Shown here: piece after piece, positions 7,516-17,728 of the stretch
Layout of the letters: every line of letters starts with the position of its first letter
Numbering within the stretch: position 1 is the stretch's first letter
DNA from: Spongiactinospora rosea
GTDB taxonomy: Bacteria > Actinomycetota > Actinomycetes > Streptosporangiales > Streptosporangiaceae
Assembly: GCF_003315795.1 (NCBI RefSeq)
Contig: NZ_QMEY01000025.1
Span: 1 to 64,000 of the forward strand
Reading direction: 5' to 3'
DNA length: 64,000 bases
The notes under the pieces: generated by a model
Seen by the model: only the letters and a program-made list of their open reading frames with translations
Databases searched by the model: none
What the model was told of the DNA's origin: nothing
Made by a program: the position numbers and the translations under genes

Positions 7516-8904
7516 TCAGTTCTTGTTGACGGCCTTGTTGCTGGGCAGCGGGATGTAGGGGAAGGTCGCCCCGAACGGCTTGTCGTTCTTGTCGACCTTG
7601 TCGCCCGCCTTGAGCGCCTGCACGATTTCGCCGGTGCGCGCCGCGCCCTCCAGCGCCTGCAGCTCGATGTCCAGCACGTCGTCGGCCAGGCGGCGGCCGT
7701 TGGGGAAGCCCGCCAGGTCACCGGCCAGCACACCGAGCCGGTCGGGGTCCTTGCTCGGCGGGATCGAGGTGTTCAGCCGCAGCATCTCCGAGGGGCGGAA
7801 CTGGTCCGGGTCCGCGTCCTTGTTGAGAATCTGCGAGTTGAGGTCCGCCTTGATCGGGCCGTTCGCCTTGGCGATCCCGGTCAGGAAGATCTGCACGAGG
7901 TCATCGCGCGGGGTGGCCGGGGCCTTGATGCCGTAGATGGCCTCGATCAGCCGCGGCACCTCGGGGTCGGTGACCCGCTTGACCAGCGCGGGCACGCCCG
8001 CGTCCTTGGCCGGGGGCAGGGCGTTGAAGGCGTCCTTCAGCCCGGCGGGCACGACGACCTCGTTGACCAGCGGGTTGCCGAGCCGGGACACCTGGACGAA
8101 GCCGTCGCTGCCCTTCTTGTCGGTCGTGGACCACACGCCGATGACCGGGTTGCGGGTGGCGTCGCCCTTCAGCGCGAGCTCGTCCGCGGGCACCTGGAGG
8201 GCCAGCGTGTGGACGTTGTAGCCCTTTGTCGTGTCCTGTCCGACCTCCGACAGGTCCCCTCCGTAGAGCAGGTCGAAGATCCGCAGGTCCAGGAAGAACG
8301 CCTCGTCGGCCTGACCGGCGAAGGTCTTGCCGCCGCCGGGCAGCCCGGTGATCGCCTGCGCGCGCAGCGTGCCGTAGTTCGGCATGGACGCCGGGCCGAC
8401 GTTGCTGGGCGCGACCACGCCATCGGACACCAGGGTCTTGGTGCCCGACTCGGTGATCCGCTTGAGGGTGTAGTACTGCCGGTACAGCAGGTTCGGGTCG
8501 TCCAGCGAGGTGACCGGCCCGTTGTTGTACAGGAACGTGGTGTTGCCGCGCTTGTCCTGCTCGCGGAACGTCCACTGGTAGACGACGTCGGGCTTGGCGT
8601 CGCCATCGTTGTCGATCTTGATGGTGTACCGGGAGTCGTTGTCGAACGTGTAGAAGTTGGGCCCGCCCTGCGGTTCCTCGAACGGGATCCAGTTGGCCAG
8701 CAGCGTCACCGTGTCCGGCTTGTCAGGGCTGACGAAGGCGTAGACGTCGGTGTTGTCGTTGCGCGGGTCACCGGAGATGCCGGGAGCCTCGCGGTGTGAG
8801 GACGCGGTGCCGGTGTCGGCGCGGAGCAGGCCGATGGAGGAGACGGCCAGCGCCCCCGCCAGGCCCAGCCCGATCAGGGCGCGCCGATCTATCCGTAAAT
8901 GCAT
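7516..8904 (-). CDS. DUF4331 exported protein
   Basis: A 462-residue secreted protein. Residues 1-35 are a signal peptide with an Arg pair (IDRRALIGLGLAGALA), which might be a Tat-like signal though the full twin-arginine motif is not perfect. The mature part opens with SSHREAPGISGDPRNDNTDVYAFVSP, the hallmark of DUF4331, and continues with NWIPFEEPQGGPNFYTF and IDNDGDAKPDV, acidic motifs that look calcium-binding. The function of DUF4331 is not established. It is the first gene of a minus-strand module with a TPR protein and a NicO permease, which suggests an envelope role tied to metal handling. Confidence 0.88.
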   Translation of the reverse strand: MHLRIDRRALIGLGLAGALAVSSIGLLRADTGTASSHREAPGISGDPRNDNTDVYAFVSPDKPDTVTLLANWIPFEEPQGGPNFYTFDNDSRYTIKIDNDGDAKPDVVYQWTFREQDKRGNTTFLYNNGPVTSLDDPNLLYRQYYTLKRITESGTKTLVSDGVVAPSNVGPASMPNYGTLRAQAITGLPGGGKTFAGQADEAFFLDLRIFDLLYGGDLSEVGQDTTKGYNVHTLALQVPADELALKGDATRNPVIGVWSTTDKKGSDGFVQVSRLGNPLVNEVVVPAGLKDAFNALPPAKDAGVPALVKRVTDPEVPRLIEAIYGIKAPATPRDDLVQIFLTGIAKANGPIKADLNSQILNKDADPDQFRPSEMLRLNTSIPPSKDPDRLGVLAGDLAGFPNGRRLADDVLDIELQALEGAARTGEIVQALKAGDKVDKNDKPFGATFPYIPLPSNKAVNKN

Positions 8905-9057
8905 GTCGGTTCGGTCCCTTCGACCAGAATGCGGCCGGCCGCAGCCGGCCGCCGGACTTGCGACGAGGTCCGGCCGGGTCCTCGACCGGCTATTCGGCGC
9001 TCCGAATCCCGTGGATCGAACCGATCTTGAATTGTTCCGATCGTGAACTGCGCCGGG

Positions 9058-10875
9058 CTACCCGGCGTTGCCCGCCATCGCCTCCCCGCTCGCCACGAAC
9101 TGCGTGGTGGCCAGCTCGCGGTACAGCTCGTCGGCGGCCACCAGCTCGGTGTGGCCGCCCGCCGCGCGGACCCGGCCCGCCTCAAGGACCACGATCTGCC
9201 GGGCGCTGGTCACGGTGGACAGCCGGTGGGCGATCACCAGCACGGTGGTGGTGGCCGCGACCTCCTCGATCACCTCGCGCAGCCGAAGCTCGTTGACCGC
9301 GTCCAGCTGGGAGGTGGCCTCGTCCAGCAGCAGCACCCGGGGCTTGCGCAGCAGCGCCCTGGCGATGGCGACCCGCTGCCGCTCGCCGCCGGACAACATC
9401 AGCCCGCGGTGGCCGACCTGCGTTTCCAGGCCCTCCGGCAGGCGGTTCACCAGGTCGGTGAGCTGGGTGCGGGCGATCACCGCGGCCACCTCGTCCTCGG
9501 TCACCTCGGGCGCGCCGAACAGCAGGTTCTCCCGCAGCGTCCCGGCCAGCACCGGCGTGTCCTGCTCGACGTAGCCGAGCGCGGCGCGCAGTTCGGGCAG
9601 CGGGATGTCGCGCAGTTCCCGGCCGTCGAGCGTGATCGACCCGCCGTCCGGCTCGTAGAACCGTTCCAGCAGCGCGAACATCGTGGACTTCCCCGCCCCG
9701 GAGGGCCCGACGAGCGCGGTCATGCTGCCCGCGGGCACCTCGAAGGACACCCCGTCCAGCGCGGGGGAGCGGTCCTGGCTGTAGTGGAAGCGCACGTCGG
9801 TGAAGACCAGCGCGGCGGGAGCCGTACCGCCGGACGCGGCCGGGGCGCCCGGCGTGAGCTCCTCCACCTCCAGCTCCTCCACCTGCCGCAGCCGGGTCAC
9901 CGCGGCGAGCCCGGTCTGCAACTGGGTGGCGCCCTCCACCAGCATCCCGATCGGCCCGGTCAGGTAGAACAGGTACAGCAGGAACGCGATCAGCGCCGAT
10001 ACCTCCAGCGTGCCCGAGGCCACCCGCAGCCCGCCGACGCCGAGCACGGCCAGGAAGGAGAGCTGGACGCCGAGCCAGGTGGCGGTGCCCGCGATGGAGT
10101 TCCAGCCGGCCGCGGTGACGCCCTTGCGCCAGGCGCGCTGCGCGGCCCCGCGTACGGCCTCGGTCTCGCGCTCCTCGGCCCCCGCGGCCTTGACCGTGCG
10201 GAACGCCTGCAGCGCCCGGTCCAGTACCGCGCCCATCTCGCCCAGCGCCTCCTGCGCCTGGGTGGTGGCCCTGCCGATGCGCGGGAAGACGAACAGCGCC
10301 AGCGCGGCGACCACTGCCAGCACGCCCAGCGTGACGCCGAGCAGCACGACGTCCATGAACCCCATCAGCACGACGCACCCGGCCAGCATGAACAGGGCGG
10401 AGATCCCGTTGGTGACGCCGCCGGTGCAGACCGCGCGCAGCAGGGTGGTGTCGGCGGTGACCCTGGAGATCAGGTCGCCGGGCTTGAGCCGGTCCACGTC
10501 GGGGACGCGCAGCCGCAGCATCCGGCCGACCAGCCCCAGCCGGGCGCTGAGCACGATCGACTCCGCGGTGCGCTCCAGGACGAACGCCCCCGCCGCCGAC
10601 AGCGTGGCCCCGAAGAGCACCAGCACGGTCAGCAGGACGATCGGCCCGGTGAGCGAGGCCCCCGACCCGAACGCGTCGATCACCGACTTGGCCACCAGCG
10701 GTTCGGCCAGCCCGGCGATGCCGCCGACGAAGCCGAGCAGGCCACCGGCGACAAGAGGCCATTTGCGCGGTTTGATGTGGGTGAGAAGAAGCCGCCACGA
10801 CCCTTTGGCGATCGGGGTGGCGGGGGCGGATTCCGCGAGCGTGCCGTTCACAAATCGGTCAACGGACCCCATCAT
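9058..10875 (-). CDS. ABC exporter, fused permease and ATPase
   Basis: A 605-residue half-transporter. Six transmembrane helices span about residues 30-310; the ATPase domain has Walker A GPSGAGKST (about 390), signature LSGGERQR (about 493), Walker B VLLLDEATS (about 515) and H-loop IAHRLS (about 548). The Q-loop region reads YVEQDTPVLAG. This is the type-IV exporter architecture used for lipids, peptides or drugs, working as a homodimer or with a second half. It is a single gene, divergent from hutU and separated by 153 bp from the DUF4331 gene, so no substrate can be inferred from neighbours. Confidence 0.92.
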   Translation of the reverse strand: MMGSVDRFVNGTLAESAPATPIAKGSWRLLLTHIKPRKWPLVAGGLLGFVGGIAGLAEPLVAKSVIDAFGSGASLTGPIVLLTVLVLFGATLSAAGAFVLERTAESIVLSARLGLVGRMLRLRVPDVDRLKPGDLISRVTADTTLLRAVCTGGVTNGISALFMLAGCVVLMGFMDVVLLGVTLGVLAVVAALALFVFPRIGRATTQAQEALGEMGAVLDRALQAFRTVKAAGAEERETEAVRGAAQRAWRKGVTAAGWNSIAGTATWLGVQLSFLAVLGVGGLRVASGTLEVSALIAFLLYLFYLTGPIGMLVEGATQLQTGLAAVTRLRQVEELEVEELTPGAPAASGGTAPAALVFTDVRFHYSQDRSPALDGVSFEVPAGSMTALVGPSGAGKSTMFALLERFYEPDGGSITLDGRELRDIPLPELRAALGYVEQDTPVLAGTLRENLLFGAPEVTEDEVAAVIARTQLTDLVNRLPEGLETQVGHRGLMLSGGERQRVAIARALLRKPRVLLLDEATSQLDAVNELRLREVIEEVAATTTVLVIAHRLSTVTSARQIVVLEAGRVRAAGGHTELVAADELYRELATTQFVASGEAMAGNAG

Positions 10876-11174
10876 CGGTGGCGTTCCGCGACCGCGGGAA
10901 GTTCGTTACAAAGTCGGGGGCGAGTCAGCCCAAAGTATGAGGCGGGGTGGGTGATGTCGGCGATTGGCCGACCGGCAAACCGGGAACGGCGGTGGTTGCG
11001 AAGCCTCTCCTTCGCGAGCCGGGGGCCGTGCCCCGGGGCGTGCGCCCGGGCAGGCGGCCATGAGGGGCATCCCCGCCGGAGACCCCGACCGGGGATGCCC
11101 CCCCGTAATCGAATTCGGACACTTTCGTAAGATCCGGATACGGAGCCCCGACTCCTGGATGGAGAGGACCCACC
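10876..11174. promoter_or_regulatory. Divergent intergenic region with a perfect 12-bp-arm palindrome upstream of hutU
   Basis: This 299-bp gap separates the ABC exporter from hutU and must hold both promoters. It contains an inverted repeat with 12-bp arms (11064-11075 and 11090-11101, built on GGGGCATCCCCG) around a 14-nt spacer. A TAAGAT hexamer at 11128-11133 lies well placed for a hutU -10 box, though no clear -35 was found. The palindrome could be an operator for the RpiR regulator encoded downstream or an RNA hairpin; neither is shown by the sequence. GGAGAGGA precedes the hutU ATG. Confidence 0.4.
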
Positions 11175-12830
<1,656 letters not shown>

Positions 12831-12878
12831 TTCCGTGTGGTCAGGAATGACCGGTGAGCCTCGCGTGTTCGCTGTTAC

Positions 12879-13739
12879 GTGGGCGAGGGACTGCAGAAGC
12901 TTTTCAACGGCAGGAAGATGTCGCCCGTTCAGCGGCGCATCGCGCGGTACCTCACGAGTCACCTGACCGAGGCGGTCTTTCTGTCCAGCGTGGAGCTGGC
13001 CGAGCGGGCCGGGGTGAGCCAGCCCTCGGTGACCAGGTTCGCCATGGTGCTCGGCTTCGGCGGCTACCCCGAGCTGCGGCAGGCACTGCGTCCGCTGGCG
13101 CTGGGCGGCGAGGAGGCCACCGGCCCCGCCGCCCCGCCGGCGCACGGGCAGGCGCGTCACTGCGCGGGAGTGGAGGCGGAGCTGCGCAATCTCTCCGCCG
13201 TCCACGAGCGGCTGTGCGCGGAGGAGGGCGACGGTCTCGGTGAGCGGATCGGCGACCTCGGCGGGGCGCTGGCGGCGGGCGAGCCGCTGCCGGTGCTCGG
13301 GCTGCGCGCGTCGGCGGGGCTGGCCACCACGTTCTGCCACTACGCCAGACGGGTCCATCCCGACGTGCGGATGCTCACCCACGGCGGCTCCGAGCTGGCC
13401 GAGGGCCTGCATTCGGCGCGCCGCGCGGGCGCCGAATGGGTGCTCGCGGTGATGCTGCCCCGCTACCCGGCGGAGGCGGTCCGTGCGCTGACCTACGCCG
13501 ACCGGCTGGGCCTGCGGATCGCCGCGATCACCGACCGGCCCGCGGTGCCCTTCCCGGCCGAGGTCGTGCTCGACGCGCCGGTGGCCGATCGCCCGGCCGC
13601 CGGGTCGCACGCCGCGCCACTGGCCCTGGCCATGGCCCTGGTGGAGGCGATGGCAGAGGCGGCCCCGCTGCGCACCGGCGCGCGGCTCTCCGAGCTGGAC
13701 CGGATGGCCGAGGAGACCGGCGAGTTCTACGTGGACTAG
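12879..13739 (+). CDS. MurR/RpiR-family transcriptional regulator, probable hut regulator
   Basis: A 286-residue regulator with an N-terminal RpiR helix-turn-helix (about 10-75: SPVQRRIARYLTSH, SVELAERAGVSQPSVTRFAMVLGFGGYPELR) and a C-terminal SIS-like domain (about 125-270: LPVLGLRASAGLATTFCHYARR). The SIS domain normally binds a phosphosugar, but RpiR proteins next to hut genes probably respond to a histidine pathway intermediate such as urocanate. The GTG at 12879 follows hutU by 48 bp on the same strand. Its 3' end overlaps the convergent CehA/McbA gene by 4 bp, an arrangement allowing little room for a terminator. Confidence 0.88.
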   Translation: MGEGLQKLFNGRKMSPVQRRIARYLTSHLTEAVFLSSVELAERAGVSQPSVTRFAMVLGFGGYPELRQALRPLALGGEEATGPAAPPAHGQARHCAGVEAELRNLSAVHERLCAEEGDGLGERIGDLGGALAAGEPLPVLGLRASAGLATTFCHYARRVHPDVRMLTHGGSELAEGLHSARRAGAEWVLAVMLPRYPAEAVRALTYADRLGLRIAAITDRPAVPFPAEVVLDAPVADRPAAGSHAAPLALAMALVEAMAEAAPLRTGARLSELDRMAEETGEFYVD

Positions 13740-16243
13740 GCTCCGCGCGCCCGGCGGCGGAGCAGTTCCCCGCGGGCGGCGAGGAAGGGCGCGCGCAGGA
13801 AGTCCAGGTGGTCGTCCGGCCCGTGGCGGTGGCGGACCCGCCCCGGCCACAGCAGGCGGCTGCGCTCCTCGATGTGCGCCAGCGACCCTTCCACCAGGTT
13901 CAGCAGGTGCTCGATGGTGCCCGCGTCGAACCGCCCGTACTCCGCGCCGGTGCGCAGGTAGACCGGGGAGGTGTGGGCCATGATCGGCCGGGCCCACACG
14001 TCGTGGTGGCGGGCCACCCCCGCGCCCGGCCCGAAGCAGCGGGCGGCGATCCAGGAGTCCTCGGTGACCGGTACGTCGGCGGCCACCTCCAGCGCGCGCC
14101 CTGGGCCGGGCGAGGTGCGCCCGGCGGCGACACAGCCGTTGACCACGATCTCGATCCGGTCGATCGGGAAGATCGACAGCGCCTCCGCCTCCACGCGGAC
14201 GGAGTCGCCGCCGGGCGGGTGCGGCTCGCGCCCCGGCTCCCGGCCATCGGCCCGCAGCCACAGCAGCGGGCCGCTGGTCACGAACGTCGCGCCGCGGCGT
14301 ACGGCCCGGCACCAGGCCCAGTAGTCGAAGTCCTCCTGCTGCGGCACCTGGGCGTAGGTGCGGACCAGCCCGATCGGCACCTCCGCGGTCATCTTGTCGG
14401 TGCCGCCGGCCAGCGTCACCCGGTAGCCCGCGTTCAGGCAGCGGTAGTACTCCGCGAGGTTGTAGGGGTCGTAGGCGATCATCTCGACGGCGTCCAGCCG
14501 ATCGGTGGCCAGCAGCGCGGCGGCCTCGCCGTCCGGCACCGGGAAGTGCGCGAGGACCACCGTGCCGCCCTGCTCGTGACACTCGTCGGCCCAGTGCGAC
14601 AGCGTGGTCTCCAGCCCGCCGCCCAGCTCCGACTCCTCCGCGCCGCCCGTGCACCACGGCATGACCGGGCGGCGCAGGCCGAGCAGGTTGAGGTGGCCGA
14701 GCATGCCGCTGCGGTTCTCCTGGCCCGCGAAGACGTGCGTGCGGCCGTCGGCCGAGGTGTGCGGCCTGCCGGTGAACTCCTCGGTGCCGGTGAACAGGTG
14801 CCCCCACTGGCTGAGCAGCAGGTTGGCGACCCGTACGTCCTCGCCGCGCGCCTCCAGCTCCGCGCCCAGGGTGGAGACGAAGTGGACGTGGGTGTCGCCG
14901 GAGTAGCGGCCCTCCGCCGCCAGGTCGGCGACGCGGGTGAGCGTCAGGTCCAGTTCCGCGCTGTCCGGCCCGACCGTGACGGTGGCGCGCAGCGGCTCGT
15001 ACTCGAACCCGCGCGCCACCTCCACGACGACCTCGCCGAACGGCAGCCACCCCTCGCAGACGCCGTCGATGTAGGAGAAGGTGATCGCGCCGAGCCGGAC
15101 ATCGCCGCCGATGTCGAGGTTCCAGGTGTTGCCGTCGGAGTTGAGGTGCCCGTGGTGGCCGTGCGGCGCGTACGGCACGCCGTCGGCCGAGCGGAAGTGG
15201 ACGCGGCACGGCACCGGCTCGCCGGTGGCGGAGTCACGGACCACCGTGCGCACCCATGCCCGGCCCGCGTCCGGCAGCCGCCAGGTCACCCCGTCCGCCG
15301 AGTGCCGCCCGGTGGCGAGCAGGGCTCCCCAGTCGCAGGCGGCGAGCACGGCCGGGCCGCGCCGGAGCGTCAGCCGGGCCGATGGTGTCGCGGTCACCCG
15401 GACGTACGCGCGGTGCTCCTCCTCGATCGGCGCGCCCCACGCGGGCGGGTCCGCGCCGGGGTCACCGGCGCGGCGGTAGACGTAGGTCGCCGAGCCGCGG
15501 TCCACCTCGACCGACAGGTCCTCGCCCACCGGCCCGGCTGGCGGGCCGAGGTCGATCAGCACGTCCCGCCACACGGTACGGCCCAGCGGGTCCTCGTCCA
15601 GGTCGCCGGTGGTCAGCGCGCCGATCAGGACGTCCGGGCCGAGCGAGCGCACCTCCAGCGCGGCCACCCGCGCCTCCGGCCGGGGGTTGCGGCACGGCCA
15701 CAGGTAAAAGCGGTAGGGCAGCACGTACGGCGACCTGGCCTGCGGGTCGTCGATGTCCACGAATCGCGCGCCCGCCGCGTCGAACCTGCCGTGGACGCGC
15801 GGCATCAGCCGATGCTGCGCGTCCGGCACCGCCAGGAACGGCGTCTGCCCCCAGTCCAGCGGGATCGCCCGGTCGCTCCACAGCCGCGGCGTCGGCCCGA
15901 TCTCGAACCGCAGCCGGATCGGCAGCCGCTCCCGCCGCCCGTCCTCGTAGACCAGCGTGTAGTGCGCGCGCACCTCACCGGCGGGCGCCCCCTCGAACAG
16001 GTCGGGGGACTCCAGCGCGTGCGCGATCGCCATCCAGCGGAACGTACGCCCCAGCGGGATCGTCACCGCCTCCGGCCCGACCCGGAGCAGCGCCGCGTCA
16101 CCGCGTTCCGCGCCGAAGTCGAAGGGGAGGCCGTACAGGGTCCGCTCGCCGAGCGGATAGGACTCGCCGTCGTCCAGGATCGAGCGGGGGGCGTTGAACG
16201 GGAGGGCGACCGTGCGGTAACCGCGTACCTCCCGCCCGGCCAT
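13736..16243 (-). CDS. CehA/McbA-family metallohydrolase (PHP-type domain)
   Basis: An 835-residue protein of unusually large size. The first 440 residues are beta-rich without a recognised catalytic motif and probably form accessory beta-sandwich domains. The metal centre follows: GDTHVHF (about 450), GQENRSGMLGHLNLLG (about 510), VVLAHFPV (about 560) and AGGTDKM (about 615), the pattern of PHP-like hydrolases related to CehA and McbA, which cleave ester, carbamate or amide bonds. No signal peptide is visible, so it acts in the cytoplasm. It is 6 bp from the APC permease gene, with which it must be co-transcribed. Substrate unknown. Confidence 0.8.
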   Translation of the reverse strand: MAGREVRGYRTVALPFNAPRSILDDGESYPLGERTLYGLPFDFGAERGDAALLRVGPEAVTIPLGRTFRWMAIAHALESPDLFEGAPAGEVRAHYTLVYEDGRRERLPIRLRFEIGPTPRLWSDRAIPLDWGQTPFLAVPDAQHRLMPRVHGRFDAAGARFVDIDDPQARSPYVLPYRFYLWPCRNPRPEARVAALEVRSLGPDVLIGALTTGDLDEDPLGRTVWRDVLIDLGPPAGPVGEDLSVEVDRGSATYVYRRAGDPGADPPAWGAPIEEEHRAYVRVTATPSARLTLRRGPAVLAACDWGALLATGRHSADGVTWRLPDAGRAWVRTVVRDSATGEPVPCRVHFRSADGVPYAPHGHHGHLNSDGNTWNLDIGGDVRLGAITFSYIDGVCEGWLPFGEVVVEVARGFEYEPLRATVTVGPDSAELDLTLTRVADLAAEGRYSGDTHVHFVSTLGAELEARGEDVRVANLLLSQWGHLFTGTEEFTGRPHTSADGRTHVFAGQENRSGMLGHLNLLGLRRPVMPWCTGGAEESELGGGLETTLSHWADECHEQGGTVVLAHFPVPDGEAAALLATDRLDAVEMIAYDPYNLAEYYRCLNAGYRVTLAGGTDKMTAEVPIGLVRTYAQVPQQEDFDYWAWCRAVRRGATFVTSGPLLWLRADGREPGREPHPPGGDSVRVEAEALSIFPIDRIEIVVNGCVAAGRTSPGPGRALEVAADVPVTEDSWIAARCFGPGAGVARHHDVWARPIMAHTSPVYLRTGAEYGRFDAGTIEHLLNLVEGSLAHIEERSRLLWPGRVRHRHGPDDHLDFLRAPFLAARGELLRRRARGA

Positions 16244-16249
16244 CCCCGC

Positions 16250-17689
16250 TCACCGCCCTTCGGCGACCGACGTCTGCGCCAGCCCCAGGTAGCGGGCGGG
16301 CGACCGGGACCGCAGGTACAGCGCCCGGGCGACCCCCGCGACGACGGCGACCACGCCGATGCCGACGATCACCAGGTTGGCCGCCGTGCCCGCGCCCGTC
16401 AGCAGCGGCAGGTTGACCAGGACCAGCACCAGCACCACGGCCAGGGCCGCGAAGCTGAGGCCGGGCGCGATGGTGGTCCGGAAGAGCCCGGCCTCCGGGG
16501 CGTTCGCCCGCAGGAACCGGATCACCGCGAGGCTGCACAGCGCCCACAGGGTGATGATGCCGAGGAACCCGAGGGCGCTGCCCCACAGCAGCAGGCCCAG
16601 GTAGGGGTCCAGCCCGAAGATCGCGAACGCGCCGACGACGACCGCCGCGACGGCGGTCTGGAGCAGTCCGGCCGCCCAGGGGGCCTTCGTGCGCGCATGG
16701 GTACGGCCCAGCCCGCGCGGCAGCAGCCCCTCGCGGCCGAGCGCGAAGAAGTAGCGGTTGGCCGCGTTGTGCAGGGCCAGCAGGGCGGCGAACGCGCTGG
16801 TCAGCAGTAGGACGTTCATCACCTCGACGAGCGGGCCCGGCACGTTGGCGGTGAAGACCGCGACCACCAGGCTCACCGGGTCGGCCTCGGCCGCGGCGGC
16901 GATGTTCGCCGAGCCGTAGTCGATGACCACGATCCAGGTGATGAAGGCGTAGAAGACGGCGATGAAGCCGACGGCGAGGTAGGTGGCCCGGCGTACCGTC
17001 CTGATGCCGCCGCGCGCCTCCTCGCTGAAGATGGCGGTCGCCTCGAAGCCCATGAAGGCCCCGGCGACCAGCGCGAACATCGCCGCGTTGGCGGGGGCGA
17101 AGACGGTCGTGGGGGCGAACGACGTGGCCGACCAGTCGGTGATCCCGCCCCTGACCAGGACGGACACCGCGAGGATCACCAGGACGGCGATCTCCAGGAC
17201 CAGCAGGACGCCGAGGACCCGGGCGTTGGTGTGGATGCCCCGGTACCCGAGCCAGGCGACCAGGACGAGGGCGGCCAGCGCGAACACGTACCAGGGCACG
17301 GAAAGGCCGGTGTACTTGGCGAACGTGGTCCCGGCGTAGACGCCGAGCGCGCCGTACGTGCTGATCTGCAGGCCGTTGTAGGCGACCACCGCCAGCATGG
17401 CCGCGCCGGAGCCCGCCGGACGCCCGAGCCCGCGGGAGATGGTCGCGTAGAACGCCCCGGCGTTTCGGACATAGCGGCTCATGGTCATGAAGCCGACCGC
17501 GAACAGCGCCATCACCGCGCCCGCCACCAGATACCCGCCGGGAACGGCCGCCCCGCCCTTGAGGAAGTGCAGCGGCGCGACGGCGACGATGAGCGTCAGG
17601 GGCGCCAGGGCCGCCAGGACGGTGAACACGAGGTCCTTGGTGCCCATGGCGTCGCCCGCCAGGGCGTTCGGCGTCTTGGTCTCGATCAC
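16250..17689 (-). CDS. APC-family amino acid permease
   Basis: A 479-residue permease with about twelve transmembrane helices. The N terminus carries the APC pattern (KDLVFTVLAALAPLTLIVAVAPL) and helix 6 has FMGFEATAIFSEEARGG, typical of the amino acid/polyamine/organocation family. The GTG at 17689 is preceded by GGGAGGAGTG, a strong ribosome binding site. It is the middle gene of a minus-strand trio (formamidase-like, permease, metallohydrolase) embedded in the hut cluster, so it may import histidine, urocanate, formylated amino acids or whatever substrate the two hydrolases use. Confidence 0.9.
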   Translation of the reverse strand: MIETKTPNALAGDAMGTKDLVFTVLAALAPLTLIVAVAPLHFLKGGAAVPGGYLVAGAVMALFAVGFMTMSRYVRNAGAFYATISRGLGRPAGSGAAMLAVVAYNGLQISTYGALGVYAGTTFAKYTGLSVPWYVFALAALVLVAWLGYRGIHTNARVLGVLLVLEIAVLVILAVSVLVRGGITDWSATSFAPTTVFAPANAAMFALVAGAFMGFEATAIFSEEARGGIRTVRRATYLAVGFIAVFYAFITWIVVIDYGSANIAAAAEADPVSLVVAVFTANVPGPLVEVMNVLLLTSAFAALLALHNAANRYFFALGREGLLPRGLGRTHARTKAPWAAGLLQTAVAAVVVGAFAIFGLDPYLGLLLWGSALGFLGIITLWALCSLAVIRFLRANAPEAGLFRTTIAPGLSFAALAVVLVLVLVNLPLLTGAGTAANLVIVGIGVVAVVAGVARALYLRSRSPARYLGLAQTSVAEGR

Positions 17690-17728
17690 AGGCTCACTCC
17701 TCCCTGTGGTACGTAGAGTACCCGCAGG

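Noticed and set aside
8905..9057. ECF-type promoter before the DUF4331 gene
   Set aside because: A GGAAC occurs on the minus strand but no matching -10 at the proper distance was found.
13436..16810. A 1124-codon open frame on the plus strand
   Set aside because: It is antisense to the CehA/McbA and permease genes, which have clear motifs; the plus-strand product has low complexity.
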